Assembly: GCA_905221605.1 (NCBI GenBank)
Contig: CAJNDS010000524.1
Coordinates: forward strand, 372,001 to 436,000
Source of the DNA: Symbiodinium natans
Lineage: Eukaryota > Sar > Dinophyceae > Suessiales > Symbiodiniaceae
DNA length: 64,000 nt
Reading direction: 5' to 3'
Made by a program: the position numbers and the translations under genes. How positions within the stretch are numbered: the stretch's first letter is position 1; the number at the start of each line of letters is the position of its first letter. Below are positions 33,980-44,700 of the stretch, piece by piece. The notes below the pieces were generated by a model that made no database searches, was not told where the DNA came from, and saw nothing but the letters and a program-made list of their open reading frames with translations.

Positions 33980-34930
33980 GAGAAGCTGAGAGAAGCAGCC
34001 ACTGAGTCATGCAACCAGATTGACGTGTTGGAACTGCTCGCGGGCTCACGACCGACGTCCTTCCTCATGAGCGTCTCGGGCAAATTTCAAGAGTTTCTTC
34101 GCGACGGTGCAGTTTCGCATCTACGCAGACCGAATCTTCAGGAGCCGCATCTCACAGGTTCAGGCGGATGCTTTTCACTGCACCACAGGGCCGCAGGTGT
34201 GCAATGGCGTCGAAGACGGCCAGCGCTCACAGAGAGAAACGCCATGCTCCATGGCCGTGTTTGAGCATGTATCTACTAAGTTACTACATCTAGTGACGGC
34301 AGCAGTTCTGCAATGCTCTGCATGGTTTTGTCTGCAACTTGCATGGTCTTCAGTCAAATAAATTGCCCCTTGACCTGTTTAGGGCGCGCTTGGATCTTTT
34401 CACCCCGCTGATGGCGTCACGGCTCCAGCCGATCGCATTCGATCTGCCATGGTCCCTGCACAAACAACAACACTGCGATCAACATTGTATATTGCAGCAT
34501 CTCTCCTCGCAGGGGCTGAAGTTTAGTTTAGCGTTGACAGGCACAAGCCTACATCTGTCACCGGCAAGGGCTTCAGTTTGCGCACAATCCATGCCTCCAG
34601 ACATCGTCAAGTGCACATGGAGCGACATGAAGAGAAGCTTCGATCACAAGGTATCATGTTGCTTCTTGTTCCGTGCAGGAGCAGCTCACAAATGCCAACG
34701 CGGCAGAGTGGGCAGTGACTGGCCTCATGACCATACAGGCCCTGCATGGCTCGAGTTTTTCCTATAGGAGCTGATTTGCAACCTTGCAGGCCGTCCTGCA
34801 CTGGGGCCGGGCAAACTGCGCGGCACAAAGCTCACGAGCTGCGCAGCACGAGTTGCTCAGTGGCGCTACGACGGGACTGGCTGCGTTGCTTTACCTGGCA
34901 ACTCAGCCAAAAGTCAGAAGGGTTCCCCAA
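33980..34930 (+). CDS. Unidentified multi-exon gene
   Basis: Blocks: ~33980-34106 (LREAATESCNQIDVLELLAG then SFLMSVSGKFQEFLRDG); 34111-34158 (FRIYADRIFRSRISQ, between CAG acceptor and CAG|GTTCAG donor); ~34591-34651 (VKCTWSDMKRSFDHK, donor AAG|GTATCA); ~34678-34752 (QLTNANAAEWAVTGLMTIQA); and ~34792-34915 (AVLHWGRANCAAQSSRAAQH then ALLYLATQP). These blocks are clean and properly bordered, so this is a real gene, but I recognise no domain. Downstream at ~35085-35400 the sequence becomes CA/AAC-rich without a coding signal. Confidence 0.45.
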
Positions 34931-35544
34931 ACTTGCTCGAGTGCCCTTTCTTTTTTGCTGATTGCTGAAAAGCTGCTTGGGACCTGTTTTTGTGGGCCGA
35001 GGCCCCCAGTAGGCTTGTCGCGGCTAGGCTTTCGTGGACGTTGTTTGGACAAAGAGGCTGTATTTGCCCTTTCATGCAAAAACAAAAAACCGACTGAAGA
35101 CCCAACACACCAAAACCGTCAACCAGGCGAACCCACTCGCAACCAAACCGGCCAAAGGAACCGAACAGGAGAACCAGGAAATGGCAAATTCAGCGAGGTG
35201 AGATGCACGCGGTACTGACTGGCGTCTCATCTGTAAGGCGGCGAGCGCAGCGACATACTTTCCATTTAAGGCGAAGAAGGAGGTGAAATGAAAGCGACGA
35301 CTAACCAACGGCAACCAACATGCAAAACCCACCCCAAGCACTACAACCCAAACGAGAGTCGCTCCCTTGCCAACATGCCAACTGAAACCTAGAGCTAATC
35401 CTACCTCGACACCCCCCCTCTGCACCGGGCTTCGGTCGTTTTACGGTTTAGTGCGTGTAGTTTTTGAAGCCCACATGTCTGCCAACGTCTGTTCTGGCAG
35501 CACGCAAAGGCATGTCGCGATCCAAATCCGTGTTGGCAAATAAA

Positions 35545-35562
35545 TAGGGGGGGGGGGGGCAA
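35545..35562. repeat. G homopolymer run
   Basis: A run of about thirteen G residues follows AAATA. Its role is unknown, and runs of this kind recur in the window. Confidence 0.8.
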
Positions 35563-35949
35563 TTCGACGTAATCTTTCAGCCGCCGCTCCCACATTCAGA
35601 AGTGAGAGTTCCTGTGCTAAAGCTTCCCCTTGATGCAGGCCATGGCTTGTGGTATCTCCCAGGACTATGAGAAAGGCAGTGGCGTGGGCAGCACCCAGCC
35701 AAGGCCTCAGTCACTGTGTTTTTGAGCGTTTTGTGTGTGTGTTGTGTGCTTTGGTGTCTGCTGTGGATAGCAGTGGTGTCTGAGGCGGCTCTTCTTCCAC
35801 CTCGCATATGTTGGTCGAGCCTTCGTGCCCTGCTTTCTGCGCCTTGGAGAGATGGCCTGCTGGCAAAAACACGTTCATGGCGTGTAGCCTCCCTGGAGCC
35901 CAGATGCTGATCTGAGGCTTCTCAACATCTCCACACTAGCTCGGGAGCG

Positions 35950-37791
35950 CAGATCACCTGCGGCGGCCTTGCTGGGTGCGTGGATCACACAGGCAAGGAA
36001 GGGCAGCAAGCAGCACGATGCCTTCGTCGGGCTACCTCTCCAAGTGTCGCAACTGCACAGCCTTTCAGTGATTCATGCTGATTCATGCTGATTCCAACAA
36101 GCACAGCATGAGCTGGACAGAGGGCGTACGTCTCACCAAAGTCTGTGTGTGTGAAGCAGGTCCTGGCACTGTACCTCGGTCAGCTGGTGCAGGCATCTTT
36201 TGACATTTTTTGACTTTGTTCCTCCGACACGTTTAGCAATAGTTGCAACTCATTGCTGATAGGCGCAGAAGAGGCCCTCTCTGCTTTGGGAGGGTGCTCT
36301 GGAAGGGTTGCAAGCACTCGCATGCTGCCTGTCAGCCACGATTGCTGGGTTCCTTTGCCTGAGATGGATCTTCCTCTTGGCAGCCGTGGCGGCGTGGGTG
36401 CCTCAGAAACTCCGATTCTCGTCGCTTGAAAGTCTGGGCTCGTTTTCTCGCTGCAGGCTGCTGCCGATGGGAATTACGATGTGTGCATCTATGGGAGGGC
36501 GTCTACATCAGTCGCCATTGATGACCGTTGCTTGTCAGCGAAAGCTTTGTTTTGCCAGAAACCTGCTTGCATTTCAGCTAGAAGCAGCAAATTCCCCCAG
36601 AAGAAGCTTCTCAAAGCTTCACAACGCCAGGCATACCACTTCCTGGTGACTTGGGTCTGCCTTTGCGGCGCTGGCTTCTGCTGGCTGTTCCTCTGCTGTC
36701 AGGCTGGGCCTCAGTTTTGCTTTGGTGTTGTTTTTAATGCAACGTAGTGCAGCTACTCGCAATTTGGCAGTTTGGTGTCTTGAGTAAGCTTTCCAGGCAG
36801 AATTTCAGTTTCGGTTTCCTCACCCCGCAAGTTCGGGCAAAAGGCTGCAGAACTGGCTTTAAACTCAAAGGGCCTGGCTTTCAGGAAGTATTGAGACAGA
36901 CAGAGTCCAGGGAATCCAAGAAGCCGGGTTCATAGGCCCTGCTGGCTTTTTGTTTCTTTGCGCGGGGCGGGGGGTGGGGTGGCAGGTCGATCATTCGTTT
37001 ATACTGTGGACCATTATTGTTGTCTCGTCGGGAGGGCTTTGGGCTTCTGCTAAACCGAGTGCCCCATTACCAAAGCTTCTTTCGCCGTTACGACCGTGCC
37101 ATGATGCAGGTCTTTCATTTCCTTGATGTGCAGACGGAGGCACATGCTGAAACCCTCGGTGCAAACTTGCTGCATGCATGAAATTCTGGGACTTTGCCGA
37201 TAGAGCAAAGGTTTAAGTTGAGAGTTTTCAAAGAGCTGTTCGGTCGACTGTTGAGGTGGTGTTGGGTGCGATCCTGGACTACTGCCTTCTGGGCGTTGCC
37301 CAGTTGCAGCTCGAGCAGTCCTGAAGCCCGTTCCAAATTCCTACTATTTGCTTAAGAAACCCCGAAACAAATTCAGAGTAACAATCCCTATATGGCCCTT
37401 ATAAGTTATAACGAAGAATATGTTGATGTCTTGGGTGGTTCTTAAGAAAACAGTAGAGTCTGAGTTTTGTTGCTCCGATGGACCTCGAGGTCTCCAGCAT
37501 TGCCATCAGCTGCGCGGGTCCTGACATACAAGCTCCGCTGCTTCCCAGCCAGGAAGAGGAGCAGAGTGGAGCAAAAAGAGTGCCGATGTCAGTGTGGCGA
37601 ATTTAGAATCAGAATACTCCCTTTTTCTGCGTGTGCAGGAGCTTTCACTCTACCCTGGTCCACATAGCCACGGCTTCTTCCCAAACCTGGACAGTCCAGC
37701 GCACTTTGAGCGTCCTGCGCAAGAGGTATTTGCAGTGTCATGGCACGTGCTTCCACACTCATCGCAGGACTTCTACGACGACAACCTGTAG
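35950..37791 (+). CDS. Unidentified multi-exon gene, 3' end defined
   Basis: Blocks: ~35962-36070 (ALLGAWITQARKGSKQHDAF); 36161-~36195 (VLALYLGQLVQ); ~36267-36335 (KRPSLLWEGALEGLQALACC); 36456-~36560 (ADGNYDVCIYGRASTSVAID, after a CTGCAG acceptor); and 37639-37791 (ELSLYPGPHSHGFFPNLDSP, then AHFERPAQEVFAVSWHVLPH, then DFYDDNL and TAG). The last block is the clearest coding stretch and gives the C-terminus. I do not recognise the family. Two genes could be mixed here, since the gap 36.6-37.6 kb has no clear block. Confidence 0.4.
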
Positions 37792-38799
37792 CAGCGTAGC
37801 CTATGCTGTGGTGCTGTGTGATTGCACACGGCGCCTCGCGAAGGGCATTCTTCATGCCGGGTGTGCTCAACCTTAGCAAGAACATTGTCCGTCAACTGCG
37901 ACCGATTCGCCGACACCTGCCCTGTCCAGTCTGATGCCGCCCGCAACTGACGTCCGCCCGAGCTGATTCGCAAATCTTGGGGCAGCGCAGGGCTTCATGG
38001 TCGCCTTCATGGAGATCGAATGTGAGAGCCTCTCAGAATGGCGAAACGTCACAAAAGGCCAGAAGACTGATTGAATGTGCGGAGCGCGCGCTTTGCAAGA
38101 TGAAAGCTTGGCACAGGCCTCTACTGCCAGTCGACGGCCATCAAAAAATGCTAGTGAGGGTTGGAGTCATGGAGCGTCCATCAGCCATATGGTTGTTAGT
38201 GTTCCACGATGGCTGCAATCTGCTGCAATGCAAGCTCCTGGTACTCAAATTTGGAGCCCACACTTGCGGGGGTAAGGAGACCGTGGCTTGATGTCGGCAG
38301 CATCCTGCAGCATTCTGTTCTCAGAGCTTCGCCAAAGTGTGAGTGCACCCGCGCCTAAGCCATGCGAACCAAAGGCCCATCAACCCGAAGCCCCGAAGCC
38401 CCTGAACATCCCCCTGAACCCGACCGCGCAAGCTTCGCTTGGCCCGCCTTGGCGCTTCTCTTCGGGGAGGGGGCTGTATGGGCAAATGAAAGAAGGGGTC
38501 CGGGGAGCGCGTGCTGGTTGCTGAAGAGAGGAGATAAATGGTGTCGGTTTAGGGAACTGAAGCCGGGCAAACTCAACACCTCGGTATGTGAAATTCCAAC
38601 ACAGCTCCTGGGCTTCCGCCAGGTTTCCGGGCGGCAGCGGCAACGCCGGGGGCCCGGACTTTTTTGCCCTTTTGCTGTTGTTTAACCCTCCCCTCACTTG
38701 TTTCTACTCGTTGACTCATGAGACGAGGCGACTATGCTGCATGATGGCCGGGAGCCGCAGAGTTTTTGCTGGTCGGGCGGGGGGGAGGGGGGAAAGTGC

Positions 38800-39454
38800 T
38801 GATGAACTCCTCGGGAAAGTTGAGGCTGTCTGCAGCTGCTTGGCATCCTGGCACCCAAGCTTCCTCGCTCTGCCGAGCAAGGACTTGCAAACCCGTCTGA
38901 GTGCATTCGAGCTCGCAGAAGCACCGAAAACGCGCGACTTGGAGCGGCTTAGGATCTGCATTCGCCCGGAGATCTTCTAGAAAAAGCTGATTACATGCTG
39001 AGATCACAGGGTTTGACAAGCACCTGCAGGACCTGCAGCGACGTGCCGTGGCAGCCGCCCTGGCTTCGCAGGCTTCTACCGCTAGGACAGTGCTGTACGA
39101 AGGTGAAGCTCTCCCAGATACACCTTCCACATCACCTCACAATCTCTTCACAATCAGTCTGAAGGTGCTGCTTCCGTCAGTGCCTGCAGTTGCCGGCGAC
39201 CGGGATCGCACGCGCTTTCTGCATGCTTAGTTTGTTGGAGCTCGGGCAGTTGAGGGTTGCCTAGGGACTCTGTATAACCCTCATTTGAAGACGTTCTGCC
39301 AGGTCCATGGTGATTGCCGTCAGGATTGGAGCTGCATCCAGAGATTTGCCACATTGACATTGAGCGTCGGGAAAGAAGGCTTTCCCTTTGAAGGAGAAAA
39401 TTCCTTCCACGGGTCCTGGCTGGCTACAAAAAGCTGCAGGCCTGCGACCTTGGG

Positions 39455-39497
<43 letters not shown>

Positions 39498-40490
39498 GTT
39501 CGCATCCTGCATTGCTCCACACCATGCTGGAAGTTGGACTTGTGGAGCGCACGAACTTGGGATCATGATCTGGCAGCACATTGAACATTGGCATGAGCCT
39601 CATTCGCTACTAGGCAGACGGCGCCGTCACAGATGACTTCATCTCGGGAAAAGATTTCAAGAAGCCCGAGCCTCACCAAGAAAAGCTGTGGGTAAGTCTT
39701 CTTAAAGCTGAATCGGCAGGTGCATTCAATGAAGCAACTGCAGACCGAGAACTGTCCATTCATCAGGTTCAACACGGCCCTGGATGCCTACGGCAGCATC
39801 CAGCGCCTGGATGAGGAACTTCCTTGACTTTCTTGTGGCCTAAACCCTAAACCCTAAACCCTAAACCCTAAACCCTAAACCCTAAACCCTAAACCCTAAA
39901 CCCTAAACCCTAAACCCTAAACCCTAAACCCTAAACCCTAAACCCTAAACCCTAAACCCTAAACCCTAAACCCTAAACCCTACCCTAAACCCTAAACCCT
40001 AAACCCTATAACCCCTAAACCCTAAACCCTAAGCCCTAAGCCCTAAACCCTAAACCCCCTAACCCTACCCCTAAACCCTAAACCCTAAACCCTAAACCCT
40101 AACCCTAAACCCTAAACCCTAAACCCTAAACCCTAAACCCTAAACCCTAAACCCTAAACCCTAAACCCTAAACCCTAACCCTCAACCCTACGAACAGTTT
40201 TTTGACCGTCTCCTCTCAGCTCCTGCGTGCCAGGCACCTGACAAGTACTCAAGGAAGCTGCAAGCTGATGCCAGGTTCAGATCTGAGCTCTAACAGCCTA
40301 ACATTCATAGTAGCATGAATAGATATTCATATGAGCAAAACGATTGCTAGTAATATGAAGAATACTAACTGTATACCTGAGCATGCGATCAATCATCGCC
40401 TTTCTCGATCAGGGATGTGGAGCAGTTCCTGAAGGCCAAGGACTACCAAAAGGCCATGGAAATGCTGGAAACCTTTCGGCAAGGCAAGGT
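38800..40490 (+). CDS. Unidentified multi-exon gene interrupted by a large telomere-type repeat
   Basis: Blocks: ~38802-38980 (DELLGKVEAVCSCLASWHPS, then LPSKDLQTRLSAFELAEAP); ~39010-39101 (GFDKHLQDLQRRAVAAALAS); 39620-39691 (DGAVTDDFISGKDFKKPEPH, donor TGG|GTAAGTC); and 39769-~39825 (FNTALDAYGSIQRLDEELP, then an in-frame TGA). After the repeat at 39.84-40.19 kb a further block at 40415-40488 reads VEQFLKAKDYQKAMEMLETF and could belong to the same gene (the TGA then being intronic) or to a new one. The last block looks like a helical-hairpin repeat. No family is assigned with confidence. Confidence 0.45.
39456..39496. repeat. (CTG)n triplet repeat
   Basis: About thirteen CTG units in an intron of the gene above. 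Confidence 0.95.
39841..40192. repeat. Large interstitial telomere-type array (CCCTAAA)n
   Basis: About 350 bases of nearly perfect CCCTAAA units on the + strand, roughly fifty copies, with a few one-base slips (CCCTAACCC, CCCTAAGCCC, CCTATAACC). It is the longest such array in the window and lies between coding blocks, not at a contig end. Confidence 0.97.
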
Positions 40491-40499
40491 GGGGACATG

Positions 40500-41640
40500 A
40501 GCTCTCGATTTCTACGAAAGTCTCAAGCATCCAACTCTCAAAGCACGCCCTGTTCAGACATTCCTGCTGGTCCGGGCTCCTTCGTGTGGACCGATGAGGG
40601 CTGAGAGGTCCTGACCTGGCTCCAAGGTAGAGACGGGCGCAGGCAGTTCATGCCACTTGCTCGTGTGGCTGTCTGCAACTTTAGTTTTCACGATGTTGGA
40701 GCTGGCTCAAAAGCCTGGTGAAGGTGTGTCGCATGCTCCACTTGCTCTGGCCACGGTATCAGTTTATATTTTCTGGACCAGACTACAGGGTGAGGAGAAA
40801 TGTCCTCAATTTAAAAGAGGCGTCGTCCCCACATCCCGCATACCGAGCCTACTGAGCTCTTGAAGAAAAAAGGAACTACGCCTTGCGTGCGAAAGCGTTA
40901 CATGCTAAGGGTGCATCCCTGCCCTGTATATAGTGACTATCCATATGGGTTTGTGCCCATGCCTTCGAGGTGGCATCGGTAGTGGAGATGCCTTGTGGAT
41001 CCCGGGGGCCGACGCAGACTTCCTCAGAGCTTTAGTGCTCACAGTTCTATCATGAAGCATCTCGCGATACCATGCAATACCCAGAGACCTGCAGCGCAGC
41101 TACTGGGAGCTGCTCATTCTGCCTCTTTCCCCAGTTTCCCCAAGCAGAAGATACCAGCTTGCTACCAGCATGAGATATGTCGCAGACACGACGAAGCTTG
41201 TCGAGAATCGTTGGTGTTCGTCTTGTTTGCATGCAGCGGGTGAGCTCCCGAGTGGCTTTGCTGTGGTTGGCCGTGGCTCTGCACAGCCCGCGTCTTACAG
41301 TCTAAGCGAGTCTAAGCGAGTCCAAGAGAGTCTGAGGGAGAGGGGAAGTTTCTTAAAACAAATGACACCTTGGAAGGCTGCATGCGCTTTTGGGGCCGCC
41401 CGTTCGGCCTCTGGTTCCGGGGCGCGAGTCGCAGGCAGCGGCCCTGAGCTCGCCAATGAATCCAACAATGGTTGTCATTGGAAAGTTGAGGATACAGGTA
41501 CAACTGAAAGGTGAAAGGTAACAGCAAGAACGCAAGCAAAACGATCATTCAAAAGTGACATCAGTCCTGAGTTCCCCAGTCAAGGCTAAGCACGAAGCAA
41601 TCCGCAAACATGGATCCAGGCCAGCTCCGTTGGCCAGGTT
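40500..41640. other. No recognised gene
   Basis: A tandem 'agtctaagcg' repeat (three to four degenerate units) lies at ~41299-41340. No coding block is recognised. The promoter of the downstream dioxygenase gene should lie here, but I see no defined element. Confidence 0.35.
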
Positions 41641-41745
41641 CTGGCCTGAGGGATGCTGAAAGCAGTTTACTGTTTAAATACATTTAGTAGGCCAGTCCTT
41701 GCCAAGCCTACTAACGCCCCTCGGGCCGAAGTCTTCCTTGCCAGG

Positions 41746-44700
41746 ATGGCTTCCACTTCCGGTGCCAGCCAAGCAAGGATGTCTGATGAGCAGAAGTTCT
41801 TCTTCGACCTCAACGGGTTTCTACACGTCCGTGGTGCCCTGTCGAAAGAAGAGGTTGAGCGCATGAACAAGGCCATTGATGAGCACTCCGGTGAGATCAA
41901 GGCAGGGGTGCCTCCTGAACTAAGGGCAGCATAGTACCAGTAGCACAAAGTTAGCATACAGTAGCATATATTACCATATACTAGCATATCTTACCATATA
42001 CTAGCATACATTAGCATATACTAGCATCTATTAGCACATATTAACATTTATTGGCACATATATATATATATATATATATATGGTACCCCCCCCCCCCCCC
42101 CAGTGACCTACCCTTTTTCGCCTTGTCTCAAGTCACAGCTGCACTGCAAGCAAACTCGGTGTGCAATATAGCGTATTTCCTAGGGCGTAGACTAAAATAC
42201 AACTAAAATCGCCTACACGGGACAGTAGAAAAACCAAAAATACCAAAACCAAAAAAACCAAAAAAAACAAAACCAAAAAAACCAAAAAAACCAATTTTCC
42301 GGGACTCTCAGGAAATTCCTATGAAGCTTCTCCAAGAGCCCCAGAAAATTGGTTTTTTTGGTATTTTTGTTTTTTTTGGTTTTGTTTTTTTTGGTTTTTT
42401 TGGTTTTGGTATTTTTGGTTTTTTGGTTTTGGTATTTTGGCTTTTTGGTTCGCCTTCACGGTCACGAGGCAACAACTACGCATTTTTAAGTGTGCTTATG
42501 CTAATTGTGCTTTTCAAAAATAGTATACAAGTGGTCTTTCTAGTGCTTCAGAACTTTTTGTTTCGTTATTATGTAAGTAGAGCCGCTAGTGTTTAGTGCA
42601 TCTTTTGGTTGCACTCAAGTGTAGTAGACCTTATTCAGCCATTACTTGGTGCTCTGGTAGCTAAATTCGCATGGATAATATTTGCCTGGTAAATGCGATT
42701 AATTATCTAGAAGCAGCATTTGCAATACTTGTCTTGAGAAAAAGCATTTATTGCTTAGAATTGTTTGCTTAAAAAGTGACTCCTACTCGTCCAGGGATAC
42801 CCCAAAACCCTATAATCCAAACTTCACCAGAGATTCTCCTGAAAAGCTTGCGCTTTTGGATGTTTTTTCGTATTTGTGAATTTGCTTGTGGTATGGCCTT
42901 CACTTTAGAAGTACTTTTCTAGGATTCTTGTGCATTTTTTAAGCCTGATTGTGCAAGTTGCGTTTTTCAAGCATAGTATATATGTGGTCTTTATTGAATA
43001 CTTCAGACATCTTTGTTTCATCGTTATGTAAGTAGAACCGATTTCCATTATTGTGCATTTTTAAGCTTGCTTATGCAAATTGTGCTTTTCAGACATAGTA
43101 TACAAGTGGTCTTTAGTGAATACTTCAGCAATCTTTGTCTCATTGTTATGTAGGTAGAACCGTTTCCATTTCCGCAAGTGTTTATTTCGTATTTGGTTGA
43201 GTATGGTCCTTTAAATAGTATTCACTTGAGTCAAATTGGGCTATTTGCTTAAGAATTCCTCTAGTAGTTAAATTCGCATAGAATGAATACTTCAAAAAAA
43301 ATTGTTTCATGAATATGTAAACATAAGGTGTTTCATTTGACTTTGCAGATAGTATTTCAATAATGCTTTGCCTGGTATAAACACAACTGTTTCAATGCAT
43401 TAGTTGCTCAACAAAGCACTATTTGCCCTTTAAACCACACTTTGCCATATGTTGGTTGTATATGGTGCTGATTTCGTATTTTGGTTGAGTATGGTCCTTT
43501 AAATGGTATTCACTTGAGTCAAATTGGGCTATTTGCTTAATAATTACTCTAGTAGCTAAATTCGCATAAAATGATTATTTCAAAAATAAAACGATTCATG
43601 AATATGTAAACATAAGGTATTTCAGTGGACTTTTCAGAGAGCATACTTTGCCTAGTACAAGCACAATTGTATAAATACAGTATTTGCACTTTAAACCCAC
43701 ACTTTGCCATATTTTGGTTGAGAATGGTGTCTATTTCGTATCTTGGTTGAGTATGCTCCCTTAAATGGTATTCACTCGAGTCAAATTGGGCTCCTTGCTT
43801 AATAATTACTCTAGTAGCTAAATTCGCATAGAACCAAGAAAAATGTTTCACTATTTGATTAATACTTTGCCTCGTACAAACACAATTGTATAAATAAATT
43901 AGCTGCTCAACAAAACATTAATTGCCCTTTAAAACGTACAATTTGCATAGAAAAACACTGATCTAAACATCTAAAAACAGCATTGTCCGCTTCAGATTCA
44001 AGATGTAGATTCTTCCAAATGCTGGCTTATCGGGGTCTGTGAGGTGGGTGTCCCAGTAACTGTCCTTCATTACCCGGTGATTAACTACGCGACTTTTGGG
44101 CCTTGTTTGTTATTTTTTGTTAAAAAGGCCTAAAAAGGCCTAAAAAGGGTAGGTCGCTGGGGGGGGGGTAGCATATATATATATATATGTTTGCATATAT
44201 TAGCAAATTGGCAAAAATTAGCAATACCTCACAGCCTGCAGCCTGCAGGAGCGCCTTGATGAGCTTCGCAACACCAGAAGCTCGGCTGAGCATGGCTGCG
44301 TCTGCTGATTCTGTGGTGATGCGAGGGATGACACTTCGCGCGATTTTGTTCCGTGAAGCGACAGAATCCAGAGGAGCCGGCAGCGCCCTCTCCGGGGATG
44401 GGCAAACAGGACGGCGCGACCTTGCCGGGATGCTCGGTCAGCGGCCTAGCAACATCTAGCAGTCGTGTGGCCATGGAATTCGCTCAGCCGAATCTAGCCG
44501 TTGGTGTGTCGGGTGAAGGCTGGCCAAAGCCTCACTGCCAGCCCTTCCGCGAAGTCTTGGCCCACCCGCCTGGAGCTGAGATCTGAGAACGTGGTGGACG
44601 TGCCAGAGATGTGTGTTCAATACCTCACATCAGGCAGCTGCTGCCATATCTAGTGGAGCTTTGCGGGCCTGGCTACCGCATGGACCACCTGCCACTGGTC

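Larger units (their letters stand above)
42086..44168. mobile_element. 2.08-kb AT-rich element with terminal inverted repeats, inserted in a PhyH-gene intron
   Basis: Left end: a C16 run followed by AGTGACCTACCCTTTTTCGCC. The reverse complement of the right end is a C10 run followed by AGCGACCTACCCTTTTTAGG. The ends match over about 28 bp with one substitution plus homopolymer-length difference, in inverted orientation. TA lies outside both (42084-42085 and 44169-44170), compatible with a TA target duplication, although the target is itself TA-rich. The interior is visibly much more AT-rich than the flanking DNA, has no ORF above about 100 codons and no transposase motif, and carries two repeat families (listed below). 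It is best read as a non-autonomous DNA transposon. It lies within a 2347-nt GC-AG intron (41902-44248) that separates two confident exons. Confidence 0.7.

Noticed and set aside
40500-41240. Possible exons in three open + frames
   Set aside because: No acceptor-bounded block with protein-like composition could be singled out.
42321-42596. Phe/Gly-rich ORF inside the AT-rich element as an element-encoded protein
   Set aside because: It is a translation of the T-rich arm of the hairpin (GGTTTTTTTGG units) and has no independent support.
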